A stretch of 64,000 bases of DNA from Desulfurobacteriaceae bacterium (GCA_027063785.1 JAMORC010000015.1:62001-126000), one strand, 5' to 3'; numbered from the stretch's first letter, positions 34,665-43,857 are shown. A program made the numbers and translations. Notes: generated from the sequence alone by a model not told the origin.

Positions 34665-34698
34665 TTGGAGGGTCGGTTGTGACTGCGGAAGTTTTTGA

Positions 34699-36126
34699 TC
34701 AGGTTTGATTCTTTCTCAACAGGAGTTCGACTACCGTTCTTACCGGCTGTCCGGTTGCCCCTGGAGAGTAGTACTTCCACGGCTTGTCGAGGAAAGCCGG
34801 TCCTGCTATGTCAAGGTGTGCCCAGCTCTTTACCTTCTCCTTGTCGACAAAGTTCTGGAGGAACAGTGCTGCAGTTATAGCCCCTCCGTATCGGCTTTTC
34901 CCGACGTTCTGAATGTCTGCATAGGCACCCTTTATTTCTTCCTTAAGGTCTTCGTCTAAGGGTAATCTCCAGACCTTTTCCCCCGTTTCTTTCGAGATTT
35001 CCTCAATATCCCTTGCAAGCCTGTCGTCTTCCGTAAACAGACCGCTGGTGTAGTGGCCGAGGGCTACGACGCAGGCTCCCGTCAGGGTGGCCATGTCTAT
35101 CATCAAGTCCGGTTCAAGGTCGGAGCCGTATAGAAGGGCATCGGCAAGAATCAGCCTTCCCTCTGCGTCCGTCGAGTGAACCTCTACGCTCTTGCCGTTT
35201 CTGTAGACGATTATGTCGTCGGGCCTGTAGGCCTTTCCGTCGGGCATGTTTTCCACAGTCGGTATGAGGGCGTGGACTTCGATGTCCGGTTTCAGCTCTC
35301 CCACGGCCTTCATTATCCCGAGGACTGCACAGGCTCCGGCTTTATCCGATTTCATCGTTTTCATAAACTGTTCGGGCTTTATGTTGATCCCGCCGCTGTC
35401 AAACGTTACGCCTTTACCGATGATTACGGCTTTGCCTTTCGGGTTCTTCGGAGCGTAGGAGATGTGTATGAACCTTGGAGGGTTCTTGCTCCCCTTCCCG
35501 ACTGTAAGTATTCCGACCATTCCGTTCTTTTCAAGCTTCTTCTCATCAAAGACCTTGCACTTGAAGCCGTACTCCTCGGAAAGCTCCTTTGCTATCTCTG
35601 CAAGCCTTTCGGGCGTTACGACGTTTCCCGGTTCGTTAACTATTTCTCTCGTAAAATTGGTGGCTTCGGCGAGCACCTTGCCGAGCTTGAATGCCTCCTC
35701 AAACTCTTCCTCTCCTGCTACCGTTACCTTCTCGATAGAGAACTTTTCGTCACTTTTGTACTTGTTGAACTCGTAGTTTCCTATGATCAGCCCTTCGGCT
35801 ACTGCCTTTGCGCTTTTCTCTTTGAGTTTTTCGACTCCGAGAAGCTCGCATACAACCTTTCTTGCCTTTATTTCCTTTGCCTTCTTTATCCCCTTTGCAG
35901 CGGCAGTTCTAATCCTGTCGCAGCTGATGTCCTTTTTCTTCCCGAGCCCTACGTATATAACGCTTTTAAAGGCTTTCCCGGGCAGGACTGCTACTTCTCC
36001 GGGCTTGCCGGAGAAGTTGAGGGCTTTGAGGTTCTCCCTTTCTTCGACCTCTTTAAGGCCTTCGTAAACTCCCGTTATAAGGGCGTCTGCCCCTTTCTTT
36101 ATTTCAGTTGCGTATACGACCTTCAC
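34699..36126 (-). CDS. pepA: Leucyl aminopeptidase (M17)
   Basis: Two-metal cytosolic aminopeptidase of 475 residues. The N-terminal macro-like domain is variable. The catalytic domain has Lys in VIIGKGVTFDSGGI, MKSDKAGACAVLG, MPDGKAYRPDDIIVYRNGKSVEV and STDAEGRLILADAL, where the family normally has NTDAEGRL: Asn is replaced by Ser. WRLPLDEDLKEEIKGAYADIQN and the GGAITAALFL segment close the site. It is the last gene after GAPOR (14-nt gap). Confidence 0.94.
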   Translation of the reverse strand: MKVVYATEIKKGADALITGVYEGLKEVEERENLKALNFSGKPGEVAVLPGKAFKSVIYVGLGKKKDISCDRIRTAAAKGIKKAKEIKARKVVCELLGVEKLKEKSAKAVAEGLIIGNYEFNKYKSDEKFSIEKVTVAGEEEFEEAFKLGKVLAEATNFTREIVNEPGNVVTPERLAEIAKELSEEYGFKCKVFDEKKLEKNGMVGILTVGKGSKNPPRFIHISYAPKNPKGKAVIIGKGVTFDSGGINIKPEQFMKTMKSDKAGACAVLGIMKAVGELKPDIEVHALIPTVENMPDGKAYRPDDIIVYRNGKSVEVHSTDAEGRLILADALLYGSDLEPDLMIDMATLTGACVVALGHYTSGLFTEDDRLARDIEEISKETGEKVWRLPLDEDLKEEIKGAYADIQNVGKSRYGGAITAALFLQNFVDKEKVKSWAHLDIAGPAFLDKPWKYYSPGATGQPVRTVVELLLRKNQT

Positions 36127-36140
36127 AACTCACCTCCTGT

Positions 36141-38174
36141 TCAGATTTTCCAGACTGTTCCCGTTAAGAAGCTGTACCTGTCCAGGGTTCTCTTCACGTA
36201 TTCCCTGAGAGCTTTTTCCCTGTTTTCCTTAAACCTCTCGGCCCACTCCTTTCTCCCGAACTCGGAAGCTCCCTCTGCGATTAAATCTTTTACCCTTTCG
36301 GACTCCGGAAATATCGGAGAGTAACCGGCCTTAAGGGCGTAGTTTATCAGCTTCCTGATCTGCTCCATTCCGTGACTTTCGGCATTAACCTTTTCTCCGT
36401 AAGCCCTCAGGAAAAGGAGTTCGAGAACTGACTTCGTCCACTTGACGGGAAGGTTGCACACTCCCCCTTCTGCAAGCTCGCACTCGACCGAGGAGAGGGA
36501 CTTCATCCATCGCCTGTGGAACCTGCACCAGCCGACGTTGTCGTACCAGTACTCTCCCACCGCACTTTCCAGTATCCTGTCTGCAAGCTCTTCTGGTTCG
36601 GGGAATACGCCGAACTTGTAGTAAGTCCAGTACTTACCCTGAACGGGAAGCGGGATAAAGTTCCCCATTGCCCAGTACATCGTGGGCGTTATTTCCCCGT
36701 CTTCCCCCAGCGCAACGTAAACGGCACAGTCCGAAAAGCTTTGTCCCGGCTTCAGCCTTTCCCCGAACATTTCATCTAAAACCTTTGCTGCGTTTCTCTT
36801 ACCCTTCCCGAGGAGCTTCGGTATCTCCCCTTCTCCGTAGGCCACCTTTTCTGCAAGTTCGGAGAGAAGCTCCGCGTTTCTCTTGCTTACTTCTACGGGG
36901 TTTTTCAGGAGGGAATCGGGGTTAAGGTCGGGTTTGTCCGACAGCCCCACCTCTTCCGGCTTTAGCAGACCTTTCCCTATGAGTTCAAAAACCCAGGCTG
37001 CCGTTCCGCCGAACTCTATTGCGTCAAATCCGAGGGCGTCAACCTTCCGTACCCCGAGGTCGCTGGCTTTCAGGAAGAGGCTCCCGCTCAAAGGGCCGTT
37101 TGCATTGTAGGGTTCGTAGTCAACTTTTAAACCGTTTCTTACCTTCTTGCAGGTGGCCGGGCAGGGTTCACCGCAGGTCGTCCAGCTCTTTTTCTCTATC
37201 GACTCTTCGTTAAAGGGGTCAACGTAATACTTCTCTATTGCTTCGTATAACCTTTTCCTCTTTTCTACAGGAATGTAGGGCATCTGCCAGTTCAGGACGG
37301 GAGTTAGCTCTTTCTCAGCGAGGTAGTCTCCTCCGAAAGTCCCTCCGGTTTTGAGCTTCGGGTTGTAGCGGTACTTTTCCGTCTTTTCAGCTATGACCTT
37401 AAAGAGCGGTTTTGAGTAAACTTTGGAAAAGAGGCTTTTCACGTGGTCGTAGTTGGACAGGTCGAGTCCCTTAAAGCGTTTTCCTTCGTTGCTCCCGCCG
37501 AAAGCTATTCCGCATAGGCCGTGCGCCCTCATCATAACTGAGCCTGAACCTCCCCTTGCCGCCCAGTCCTCACTTCCTTCCACAGGCTTTCCATCCCTCA
37601 GCGTCTGGGAGAATATCGCGCCGTAGTCGGTGTTGAGCGATGCCGGGCCTACGCAGGCAATTCTGAACTCTTCTCCGTCAAAGAAGTCGGCGAGTTCCTC
37701 TATCAAGAACTCGGTGAGGGCGTAGACGCCCTCTTTTCCTTTGTATCCGCGCCATACCCGGAAGAGCTTTTCCTCCTCCATCTGGTACAGTGAGACGTTA
37801 AGCTCACCTCCGCTTCCCCTGATTACGACCACCGTGGGTTCCCCGGCCTTTCCCGTTACCTCCACTATGTCGATGCCGGTTCTCATAAACGTGTAAGCCG
37901 CCCCTCCCATAGTGGACGGGAACAGAACCTTGTAGAGGGGAGAGCGGAAGAAGAAGGTAAGCCTGTGGGATCCGGGGAGGATTGAGCCCGAAAACGGGCC
38001 CCTTCCGAAGACGAGGACGTTCCTTCCGTCGTACGGGGAAACGCTGTAACTCCTGTAAACTTCCGAGTGGACGTAAATGCCGTAGTCGATAACGCCCAGC
38101 ACTCCTTCCCTTTCAAACGGCTTCAGTACTACCCTTTTTTCGTCCAGGTCGATCCTTAAGGTTATGAACTCCAT
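36141..38174 (-). CDS. gor: Glyceraldehyde-3-phosphate:ferredoxin oxidoreductase (tungsten AOR family)
   Basis: Tungstopterin enzyme that oxidises glyceraldehyde-3-phosphate directly to 3-phosphoglycerate with ferredoxin. It keeps family segments that set GAPOR apart from AOR and FOR: GVIDYGI near residue 30, FFFRSPLYKVLFPSTMGGAA, GSEDWAARGGSGSV, NWQMPYIP and PLSGSLFL. The 4Fe-4S cluster is bound by CGEPCPATC (about 334-342) plus a late Cys in DNVGWCRFHRRW. At 677 residues it is close to the archaeal enzyme's length. ATG 38174 shares its A with the preceding TGA. Assignment to GAPOR rests on recalled family sequence and should be checked against AOR homologues. Confidence 0.82.
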   Translation of the reverse strand: MEFITLRIDLDEKRVVLKPFEREGVLGVIDYGIYVHSEVYRSYSVSPYDGRNVLVFGRGPFSGSILPGSHRLTFFFRSPLYKVLFPSTMGGAAYTFMRTGIDIVEVTGKAGEPTVVVIRGSGGELNVSLYQMEEEKLFRVWRGYKGKEGVYALTEFLIEELADFFDGEEFRIACVGPASLNTDYGAIFSQTLRDGKPVEGSEDWAARGGSGSVMMRAHGLCGIAFGGSNEGKRFKGLDLSNYDHVKSLFSKVYSKPLFKVIAEKTEKYRYNPKLKTGGTFGGDYLAEKELTPVLNWQMPYIPVEKRKRLYEAIEKYYVDPFNEESIEKKSWTTCGEPCPATCKKVRNGLKVDYEPYNANGPLSGSLFLKASDLGVRKVDALGFDAIEFGGTAAWVFELIGKGLLKPEEVGLSDKPDLNPDSLLKNPVEVSKRNAELLSELAEKVAYGEGEIPKLLGKGKRNAAKVLDEMFGERLKPGQSFSDCAVYVALGEDGEITPTMYWAMGNFIPLPVQGKYWTYYKFGVFPEPEELADRILESAVGEYWYDNVGWCRFHRRWMKSLSSVECELAEGGVCNLPVKWTKSVLELLFLRAYGEKVNAESHGMEQIRKLINYALKAGYSPIFPESERVKDLIAEGASEFGRKEWAERFKENREKALREYVKRTLDRYSFLTGTVWKI

Positions 38175-38665
38175 CACTCCCTCTGGTCAAATGTGGTAAG
38201 AGCCGGTGATTTCTTCCCTTTTAGGTAGTTTTCCCTCTCTGCCGGAATTATTTTCTTGAACCTCCTCTGAATGAGGTAGTTGTAGACAAAGATCGTGAAG
38301 ACGGGGAGGGAAGCTCCCACAAAGGCGCTTTTTATGTTCAGAGATAAAACGGTGAACTCCTTACCCGAATACTGGACGATGAAGTCAAAGAGGAGGAAAA
38401 ATAGGTATAGGGAGACGATGTAGTAAACCTGCTTTACGTACTCCACGTAGTCGAGTATTACCGCCGTCAGGAAGGTAATCTTGAAGCTGAAGGTAAGGGC
38501 GTAGGCAAAACCGCCGGGCTTAATGGCGTTGAGGGGAGAAAACCTTCCGGTTTCCGCTTTTTCCAGAAACTTAAGGGCGGAGTAGATTCTCATAAGCCCC
38601 GTTATGGTGGGGAGGGCGATTACCAGGAATACGACAAGCCCCCAGAGGAACATCGTCCAGCTCAT
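38174..38665 (-). CDS. Hypothetical membrane protein, 163 aa
   Basis: No family recognised. It has four likely transmembrane helices: FLWGLVVFLVIALPTITGL (5-25), YALTFSFKITFLTAVILD (55-72), IVSLYLFFLLFDFIVQ (82-98) and AFVGASLPVFTIFVYNYLI (113-132), then a basic cytosolic tail (RRFKKIIPAERENYLKGKK). It overlaps both neighbours by stop/start sharing, so it is translated with the TPR lipoprotein and GAPOR. A role as membrane partner of GAPOR is possible but not shown. Confidence 0.68.
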   Translation of the reverse strand: MSWTMFLWGLVVFLVIALPTITGLMRIYSALKFLEKAETGRFSPLNAIKPGGFAYALTFSFKITFLTAVILDYVEYVKQVYYIVSLYLFFLLFDFIVQYSGKEFTVLSLNIKSAFVGASLPVFTIFVYNYLIQRRFKKIIPAERENYLKGKKSPALTTFDQRE

Positions 38666-40386
38666 TTCACCTCCTTCAGCATCTCTTTTATTCTCTCATC
38701 TATTCCGGGCTCTTCCTTGAGTATTTGTGGGTTTCCCTCAATTCCCTTGAGGGCTTTTTCGAGGAATTCCTTGGCCTCTTTTTTCTTTCCGGAACGGAAG
38801 AGGCACTCTCCGTAGTGTTCGTTAATGACGGGGTCTGCGGGTTTAAGGCTGAGGGCTTTCTTGAGTATTGAGCAGGCCTCTTTCAGCCTTCCCATCTTGT
38901 AAAGGATCCAGCCTTTCGTGTCGAGGAAGGCGGGGCTTTCGGGCTGGGATTTCAGAGCTTCCTCTATAAGCTTCAAAGCTTCATTTAGGTTCTTTCCCCT
39001 CTGGGCGTAAAAGTAAGCCAGGTAGTTGAGCGCGTCGGGATCCCTGCGGAGCTTCAGGAGTTCCTTGAGGTACTTCTCCGTTTCATCGAACTTCCCGAGC
39101 TTTTCCGAGAAGTATGCAAGGTAGAAGAGGATTTCCGGATTTTCCTTTGCCCTGTCCTTCCAAAGCTCCAGCAGTTTGTAAGCCTCTTCCGTTTCTCCGA
39201 GCTTGTCCGATAGGACTGCTATCCTAATGAGGTAGTCGAGGTTCTTGGTAAGCTCCCAGAGCCTTTCGTAGTAAGCCTTTGAATCCTCAAGTTTTCCGAG
39301 CTTATAGTAAATTACTGCAACCCTTTCCAGGACTGTCGGGTTTTCCGGGTAGAGGTCTAATGCCTTCCGGTAAGCCTTAAGGGCTTCCTCCAGGTTGCCC
39401 GACATCTCGTAGGCAAGCCCCAGCATGAAGTAGACGTTCGGGTTGTCGGGGTTCAGCTTCGTTATCCTTTCTATTATCGGGATAACTTCCTTGTATTCCT
39501 TCATCTTGAAGAGGCTTGCGGCGACCCACGAGAGGAGCTTCAGGTTGTAGGGTTCCAGGGAGACAAGCTTGTTGATAACCTTTACGGCGTCCTTGGGTCT
39601 GTTTTCCTCCATGTAGATGAGGAGAAGCTCCTTCAAGGCGTGGACGTTGTTTTCGTCCTTTTCGAGAATCTCTTTAAGGAAATGTTCTGCTTTTTTAAAG
39701 TCTCTCAGCTTCTCGTAGGTCTTTCCGAGCAGTACGTAGGAGCTTCCAAAGTCCGGGTTGAGTTTCACAGACTTCTCAAGGTGTTCCCTGGCTCCCTTGT
39801 AGTCTTTCTTGAGCAGGAGAACCTGACCGAGGAAGTACTCAATCAAGTAGTCTTCCGGAAACTTGGCCTCTCCTTCTTTAAGTACTTTGAGAGCTTCGTC
39901 GTACTTTCCCTCGTTTATCAGCAGGTTGGAAAGGAATATGTAAGTATCCCTGTCGGGCTTTAGCTTCAGGATTTTCCTGTAGAGTTTTTCTGCTTTTCCG
40001 GTTTTGCCGGTAACGACGTAAATGCCGGCAAGCAGTTTCAGGGCTTCTCTGTTTTCAGGGTCTTTCTTGAGCAGTGCTTTAAGCTCCCTTTCCGCCAGAT
40101 TGTACTTTTTCATGGCTGCGGCAAACCTTGCAGCTTCAAGGCGGAGCTTTAAGTTATCCGGGTCAAGCTCTGCGGCTTTTTCTATCGCCCTTAGGGCTTT
40201 TTCGTTTTCTCCCTTCCCCCTGTAGTTGAGGTAAAGCATGTAGTAGTAAAGGCTGTTCGGCTTGAAACTTTTCGTCTCCTTTTGTACTGTCCGGGCTTTT
40301 GTTTTCGGTTTTACCTCTCCTCTGTTTAAGGTTACGCAGGACGGCAGGAGAAGCGTAAGAGATATAAGGCAGAAAACTTTTCTCAT
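38662..40386 (-). CDS. TPR-repeat lipoprotein
   Basis: About 574 residues. Signal peptide with lipobox LLPSC (Cys17), then a Lys/Thr linker and some 14 tetratricopeptide repeats (e.g. NEKALRAIEKAAELDPDN, KGAREHLEKSVKLNPDF, EALKAYRKALDLYPENP). Such proteins scaffold envelope complexes; the specific partner is unknown. ATG 40386 is used because it directly starts the signal peptide (MRKVFCLISLTLLL); upstream in-frame codons encode no such sequence and cross the promoter. It heads the operon with the membrane protein, GAPOR and pepA. Confidence 0.85.
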   Translation of the reverse strand: MRKVFCLISLTLLLPSCVTLNRGEVKPKTKARTVQKETKSFKPNSLYYYMLYLNYRGKGENEKALRAIEKAAELDPDNLKLRLEAARFAAAMKKYNLAERELKALLKKDPENREALKLLAGIYVVTGKTGKAEKLYRKILKLKPDRDTYIFLSNLLINEGKYDEALKVLKEGEAKFPEDYLIEYFLGQVLLLKKDYKGAREHLEKSVKLNPDFGSSYVLLGKTYEKLRDFKKAEHFLKEILEKDENNVHALKELLLIYMEENRPKDAVKVINKLVSLEPYNLKLLSWVAASLFKMKEYKEVIPIIERITKLNPDNPNVYFMLGLAYEMSGNLEEALKAYRKALDLYPENPTVLERVAVIYYKLGKLEDSKAYYERLWELTKNLDYLIRIAVLSDKLGETEEAYKLLELWKDRAKENPEILFYLAYFSEKLGKFDETEKYLKELLKLRRDPDALNYLAYFYAQRGKNLNEALKLIEEALKSQPESPAFLDTKGWILYKMGRLKEACSILKKALSLKPADPVINEHYGECLFRSGKKKEAKEFLEKALKGIEGNPQILKEEPGIDERIKEMLKEVK

Positions 40387-40419
40387 CGGTCTGTCCTTTG
40401 TTCGTTGTAGAGTTTTAAG

Positions 40420-40426
40420 TATTATA
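40420..40426 (-). promoter_or_regulatory. -10 box of the TPR-GAPOR-pepA operon
   Basis: Perfect TATAAT on the minus strand (40426-40421), about 34 nt before the TPR start. The same bases read TATTAT on the + strand and may serve hisA, with TTTGTT at 40397-40402 as a weak -35, so the two promoters would overlap. Confidence 0.5.
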
Positions 40427-40453
40427 GCCCTATCACGTTTTGGCGGAGGAGAG

Positions 40454-41182
40454 ATGTTTGAGGTAATACCGGCGGTTGACATAAGGGGAGGAAAGTGCGT
40501 AAGGCTTTATCAGGGAAGGGCTGACAGGGAGAAGGTTTACTTTGAAAATCCCGTAGAAGTTGCGTTAAAGTGGTGTGAACTCGGAGCTTCCCGCCTTCAC
40601 GTCGTTGACCTTGACGGAGCTTTTGAGGGAGTTCCGAAAAATATCGGGATTGTTGAGGAGATAGTAAAGAGCGTTGCAGTTCCGGTTCAGTTCGGCGGGG
40701 GAGTGAGGACTTTAAAGGCCCTCGAAAGACTTTTTGATGTCGGGGTGGACAGGGTTGTTGTGGGAACTGTCGCCGTTGAGAATCCCGAGCTTTTTGAGGA
40801 AATGGTTTCCCTTTATCCGGGGAAAATCGTTCTCGGTATAGATGCGAAGGGAGGTATGGTTACGACGAGGGGCTGGGTTGAGGTAACCGCCCTGCCGGCC
40901 GTTGAGCTTGCGGGAAAGTGGCAGGAAAGTCCGATTTGGGGCTTTGTCTATACGGACATTTCGAGGGACGGAACTCTTACGAGTCCCAACTTTGAGGAGG
41001 TCGGCAGGTTTGCATCTTCCGTCAGCAAGCCCGTTATTGCCTCCGGAGGCGTGACGAGGGTGGAAGACCTTGAGAGGCTTTCCAAGATTGAAAACGTTGT
41101 CGGGGCAATTGTCGGCAGGGCTTTATACGAGGGAACGGTTGACCTGAGGGAAGCTTTGAAGAGGGTTTCCGGTGGAGCTTAG
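40454..41182 (+). CDS. hisA: Phosphoribosylformimino-5-aminoimidazole carboxamide ribotide isomerase
   Basis: Fourth step of histidine synthesis, a TIM-barrel isomerase. VIPAVDIRGGKCVRLYQG carries catalytic Asp8; LHVVDLDGAF, VQFGGGVRTLKAL, VLGIDAKGGMV with the second Asp, YTDISRDGT, VIASGGV and GAIVGRALYEG follow. It is about 242 residues. ATG 40454 has GGAGGAGAG upstream; the frame is open further upstream, but that part would be antisense to the TPR gene. No other his genes are present. Confidence 0.95.
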   Translation: MFEVIPAVDIRGGKCVRLYQGRADREKVYFENPVEVALKWCELGASRLHVVDLDGAFEGVPKNIGIVEEIVKSVAVPVQFGGGVRTLKALERLFDVGVDRVVVGTVAVENPELFEEMVSLYPGKIVLGIDAKGGMVTTRGWVEVTALPAVELAGKWQESPIWGFVYTDISRDGTLTSPNFEEVGRFASSVSKPVIASGGVTRVEDLERLSKIENVVGAIVGRALYEGTVDLREALKRVSGGA

Positions 41183-42305
41183 GTTATCGGAAGTTCTGAA
41201 GGAGATAGAGGGGAATAAATTCTTTAAGCTCCTGAAAGAGGGGAATCTCGTTAAGGTTTCCTATCGCTTTAACTCCCCCAAGGTGTTTGACTCTCCGATC
41301 AAGAGGGAGTTGAGGGGTATTACCTTTGATGCCGTCAGCGGTAAAGTTCTTTCCCGCCCCTTTCACAAGTTCTTCAACCTTAACGAACACCCGGAAACAG
41401 AGGAACGGAAGCTTTCGGACAGAAGGTTTGTTTTCAGGGAAAAGTTTGACGGAACGATGCTTCACCCCGTTCTGGTCGGCGGGGAAGTTAGATTCCTCTC
41501 CCAGAAGGCCTTCAGGAATCCTCAGGTAGAAAAGGGTGAGGAACTTCTGAGGAGAAGCGGAAAGCTTTACGAAAGCGTTAAGAAGTTGCTTGAAAAGGGA
41601 TATACCCCCATCTTTGAGCTGATTTCCCCTCAGTTTCAGCTCGTCATACCTTACGAGGAAGAACTGCTCCTCCTGACGGAGGTGAGGCGGAACAGGGACG
41701 GCCGTTACGTTATGGAGGAGAATTCAAAGGAGCTTGAAGAAATGGGCTTTGTTCTTCCTCCGGTTTTCTCCGGGACGCTGGAGGAAGCAGAGGCTGTCGT
41801 ATCCGACAGGGAAGGAATAGAGGGGTTTGTCGGGAAGGAGGCGGTCTGGAGAGAGCCTTTCCCCCTCTTCTTTAAGCTGAAGTCTCCCTGGTACCACGAC
41901 AGGCACTACGCCTTCACTTACCTCCACAACATCCCCGATCACAAGCTCTTTAACCTCTTCCTCAGGGGAGAGGCGGACGACATTTTCCAGAGGGTAACTA
42001 ACAGGGAGCTGAGGGAAGATAAGAGGAAGAGGCTCTCCCTCCTGACGGAGCTTTACGGCGAGCTTCTCTCTCTGGTTGACTCCCTTGCTCCCCTTTACGG
42101 GAAAAGGGGTTTTGAAGAGGCTTTAAGGAGGGGGATTTTAGAGCTTAAGGAGCGGTTTTCCGGGAAGTTCCGCTCCCTCGATATTAATGAAAACTACCTG
42201 AAGGAGGCCTGCAGGATAAGGAGGAGAGGAGGGAACTACGAGAAGTTTCTCGGGGAGAAGCTATACATTCAGCTCAAGCACGGTGAGGTTTCACTTGCTC
42301 CTTAA
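41172..42305 (+). CDS. RNA ligase, T4 Rnl1-like
   Basis: ATP-dependent RNA ligase of the T4 RnlA (Rnl1) superfamily, 377 residues. The adenylated lysine is Lys91 in REKFDGTML (KxDG). Upstream are ELRGITFDAVSG and RPFHKFFNLNE, both Rnl1 hallmarks. Motif III is IFELISPQFQLV, motif IV IEGFVGK, and motif V FFKLKSPWY. The C-terminal ~130 residues are helical and charged. It begins at GTG 41172, inside the end of hisA (11-nt overlap), so it is cotranslated with hisA. No polynucleotide kinase/phosphatase partner is adjacent. Its biological role, repair of cut tRNA or RNA recombination, is unknown here. Confidence 0.85.
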   Translation: MELRLSEVLKEIEGNKFFKLLKEGNLVKVSYRFNSPKVFDSPIKRELRGITFDAVSGKVLSRPFHKFFNLNEHPETEERKLSDRRFVFREKFDGTMLHPVLVGGEVRFLSQKAFRNPQVEKGEELLRRSGKLYESVKKLLEKGYTPIFELISPQFQLVIPYEEELLLLTEVRRNRDGRYVMEENSKELEEMGFVLPPVFSGTLEEAEAVVSDREGIEGFVGKEAVWREPFPLFFKLKSPWYHDRHYAFTYLHNIPDHKLFNLFLRGEADDIFQRVTNRELREDKRKRLSLLTELYGELLSLVDSLAPLYGKRGFEEALRRGILELKERFSGKFRSLDINENYLKEACRIRRRGGNYEKFLGEKLYIQLKHGEVSLAP

Positions 42306-43857
42306 AGCCCCAGCCTCCTCCTCCGGGAGTTTCTATCCTTAGCTTCTCTCCCGCCCTGAAAAGTCTCGTGAACTTTGGGGGAAGCACTCCTTTTTTCCCT
42401 CCCTTTTCTATCAACCAGTTCTTCCCGGCTTTTCCCGGCTCACCGCCGCAGAGGCCGTAAGGCCTGTAAAGCCGCCTTTCTGATATTACTGTCACTTCCG
42501 TGTCCGTCAGGAACAGGAATTCCCTGACTATTCCGTTTCCGCCCCTGAAGGCACCTTCTCCTCCCGACTCTTTCCTTATTGCGTATTCGGTAACCATTAC
42601 GGGGAACTGGAACTCGAGTGCTTCCACCGGGGTGTTGAGGGTATTTGTCATGTGGGTCTGGACACCGCTTTCGCCGTTGTAGCCGTTTGCGGCGCCGGCT
42701 CCTCCTCCGATGGTTTCGTAGTAGGCGAAACTCCTACCGCTTTCCGGGTCTGTGCCTCCGAAGCTCACGTTGTTCATTGTTCCCTGAGAAGCTGCCGGGA
42801 TTTTGTCGGGAACTGCCTTTGACAGTGCTCCCAGCAGTACATCCACGAGTCTCTGGCTTGTTTCAACGTTGCCGGCAGAAACCGCCGAGGGTGGTTCGGC
42901 ATCTACGACGCTTCCCTTTTTCGTTGCCACCTTTATCGGCCTTAAACAGCCTTCGTTCGTCGGCATTTCCGGAGGGGCAAGACACCTGAAGGCGTAGAGG
43001 GTCGCAGACAGGGCTATTGCCTTTACGGCATTTACGCTTCCGCTGACCTGCGGGTCGGAGGCTGTAAAGTCAACCTTTGCCTCATCTCCTTTTACCTCAA
43101 CCGTAACCCTGATTCTTATGCTCTTCCTTCCGGTGCCGTCATCGTCGAGGAAGTCGCCGTAGGTGTAAGTTCCGTCGGGAATTTCTTCAATCGTCCGCCT
43201 CATTATTCTTTCCGCGTAGTCAAGGAGGGCTTCTCCGTGGGCTTCCACCACTTCCGGCGAGTATTTCTCCATTAATTCCGCAAGTCTCTTTATTCCCACG
43301 TTGTTCGCCATTATTTGGGCTTTAAGGTCTCCCTTCCTCTCCTCCGGAATTCTTGAGTTTGATGAAAAGAGCTTCAGGAAGTTTTCTTCCACCTTTCCAC
43401 CTACAACGCACTTGACGGGAGGTATTACAAGCCCTTCCTGGAATATGGAGGTCGAAAGGGGCATGGAGCCGGCCGAGATCCCCCCTACATCTGCGTGGTG
43501 AGCTCTGTTGGCAACGTAGAAGAGAAGCTCTCCCTCAAAGTAGACGGGAGCGACGACAGTTAGGTCGGGCAGGTGAGTTCCCCCTGTGAAGGGATCGTTT
43601 ACGGCGGCCATTTCCCCTTCCTTCAGGTCAAGCTCCTTGATTACTGCTTTCACGGAAAGGGGCATGGAGCCGAGGTGAACGGGAATGTGGGCTGCCTGGG
43701 CTATCATCCTCCCGTGTCTGTCAAAAATGGCGCAGGAGAAGTCCCTCCTCTCCTTAATGTTCGGAGAGAAGGCCGTTCTCTGGAGGACGGCGCCCATTTC
43801 CTCGGCAACGGCCGAAAGGTAGTTCTTAAAAAGCTCTACGGAAATCGGATCAACCAA
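42274..43857 (-). CDS. hyuB: Hydantoinase/oxoprolinase subunit B (HyuB family)
   Basis: Beta-type subunit of ATP-dependent hydantoinase/5-oxoprolinase/acetone carboxylase relatives, 527 residues. Recognisable parts are PISVELFKNYLSAVAEEMG, RRDFSCAIFDRHGRMIAQAAHIPVH (in pieces: SCAIFDRHGRM, AQAAHIPVHLGSM), NDPFTGGTHLPDLTV, and GGGGWG near the end. It starts at TTG 43857 within the end of hyuA, giving an 8-nt overlap. Its 3' end overlaps the convergent RNA ligase gene by 32 nt. The substrate is not determined by the sequence. Confidence 0.9.
   Translation of the reverse strand: MVDPISVELFKNYLSAVAEEMGAVLQRTAFSPNIKERRDFSCAIFDRHGRMIAQAAHIPVHLGSMPLSVKAVIKELDLKEGEMAAVNDPFTGGTHLPDLTVVAPVYFEGELLFYVANRAHHADVGGISAGSMPLSTSIFQEGLVIPPVKCVVGGKVEENFLKLFSSNSRIPEERKGDLKAQIMANNVGIKRLAELMEKYSPEVVEAHGEALLDYAERIMRRTIEEIPDGTYTYGDFLDDDGTGRKSIRIRVTVEVKGDEAKVDFTASDPQVSGSVNAVKAIALSATLYAFRCLAPPEMPTNEGCLRPIKVATKKGSVVDAEPPSAVSAGNVETSQRLVDVLLGALSKAVPDKIPAASQGTMNNVSFGGTDPESGRSFAYYETIGGGAGAANGYNGESGVQTHMTNTLNTPVEALEFQFPVMVTEYAIRKESGGEGAFRGGNGIVREFLFLTDTEVTVISERRLYRPYGLCGGEPGKAGKNWLIEKGGKKGVLPPKFTRLFRAGEKLRIETPGGGGWGFKEQVKPHRA

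Noticed and set aside
34479-34698. Cobalamin riboswitch or NikR operator before the nik operon
   Set aside because: No B12-box-like sequence and no GTATGA/TCATAC palindrome was found.
35176-36324. A 382-codon open frame on the + strand across pepA
   Set aside because: It is antisense to a fully conserved aminopeptidase, has no family features or ribosome binding site, and reflects codon bias of the real gene.
36141-38174. Plain aldehyde ferredoxin oxidoreductase
   Set aside because: GAPOR-specific stretches over the whole length fit better; left open to a tree test.
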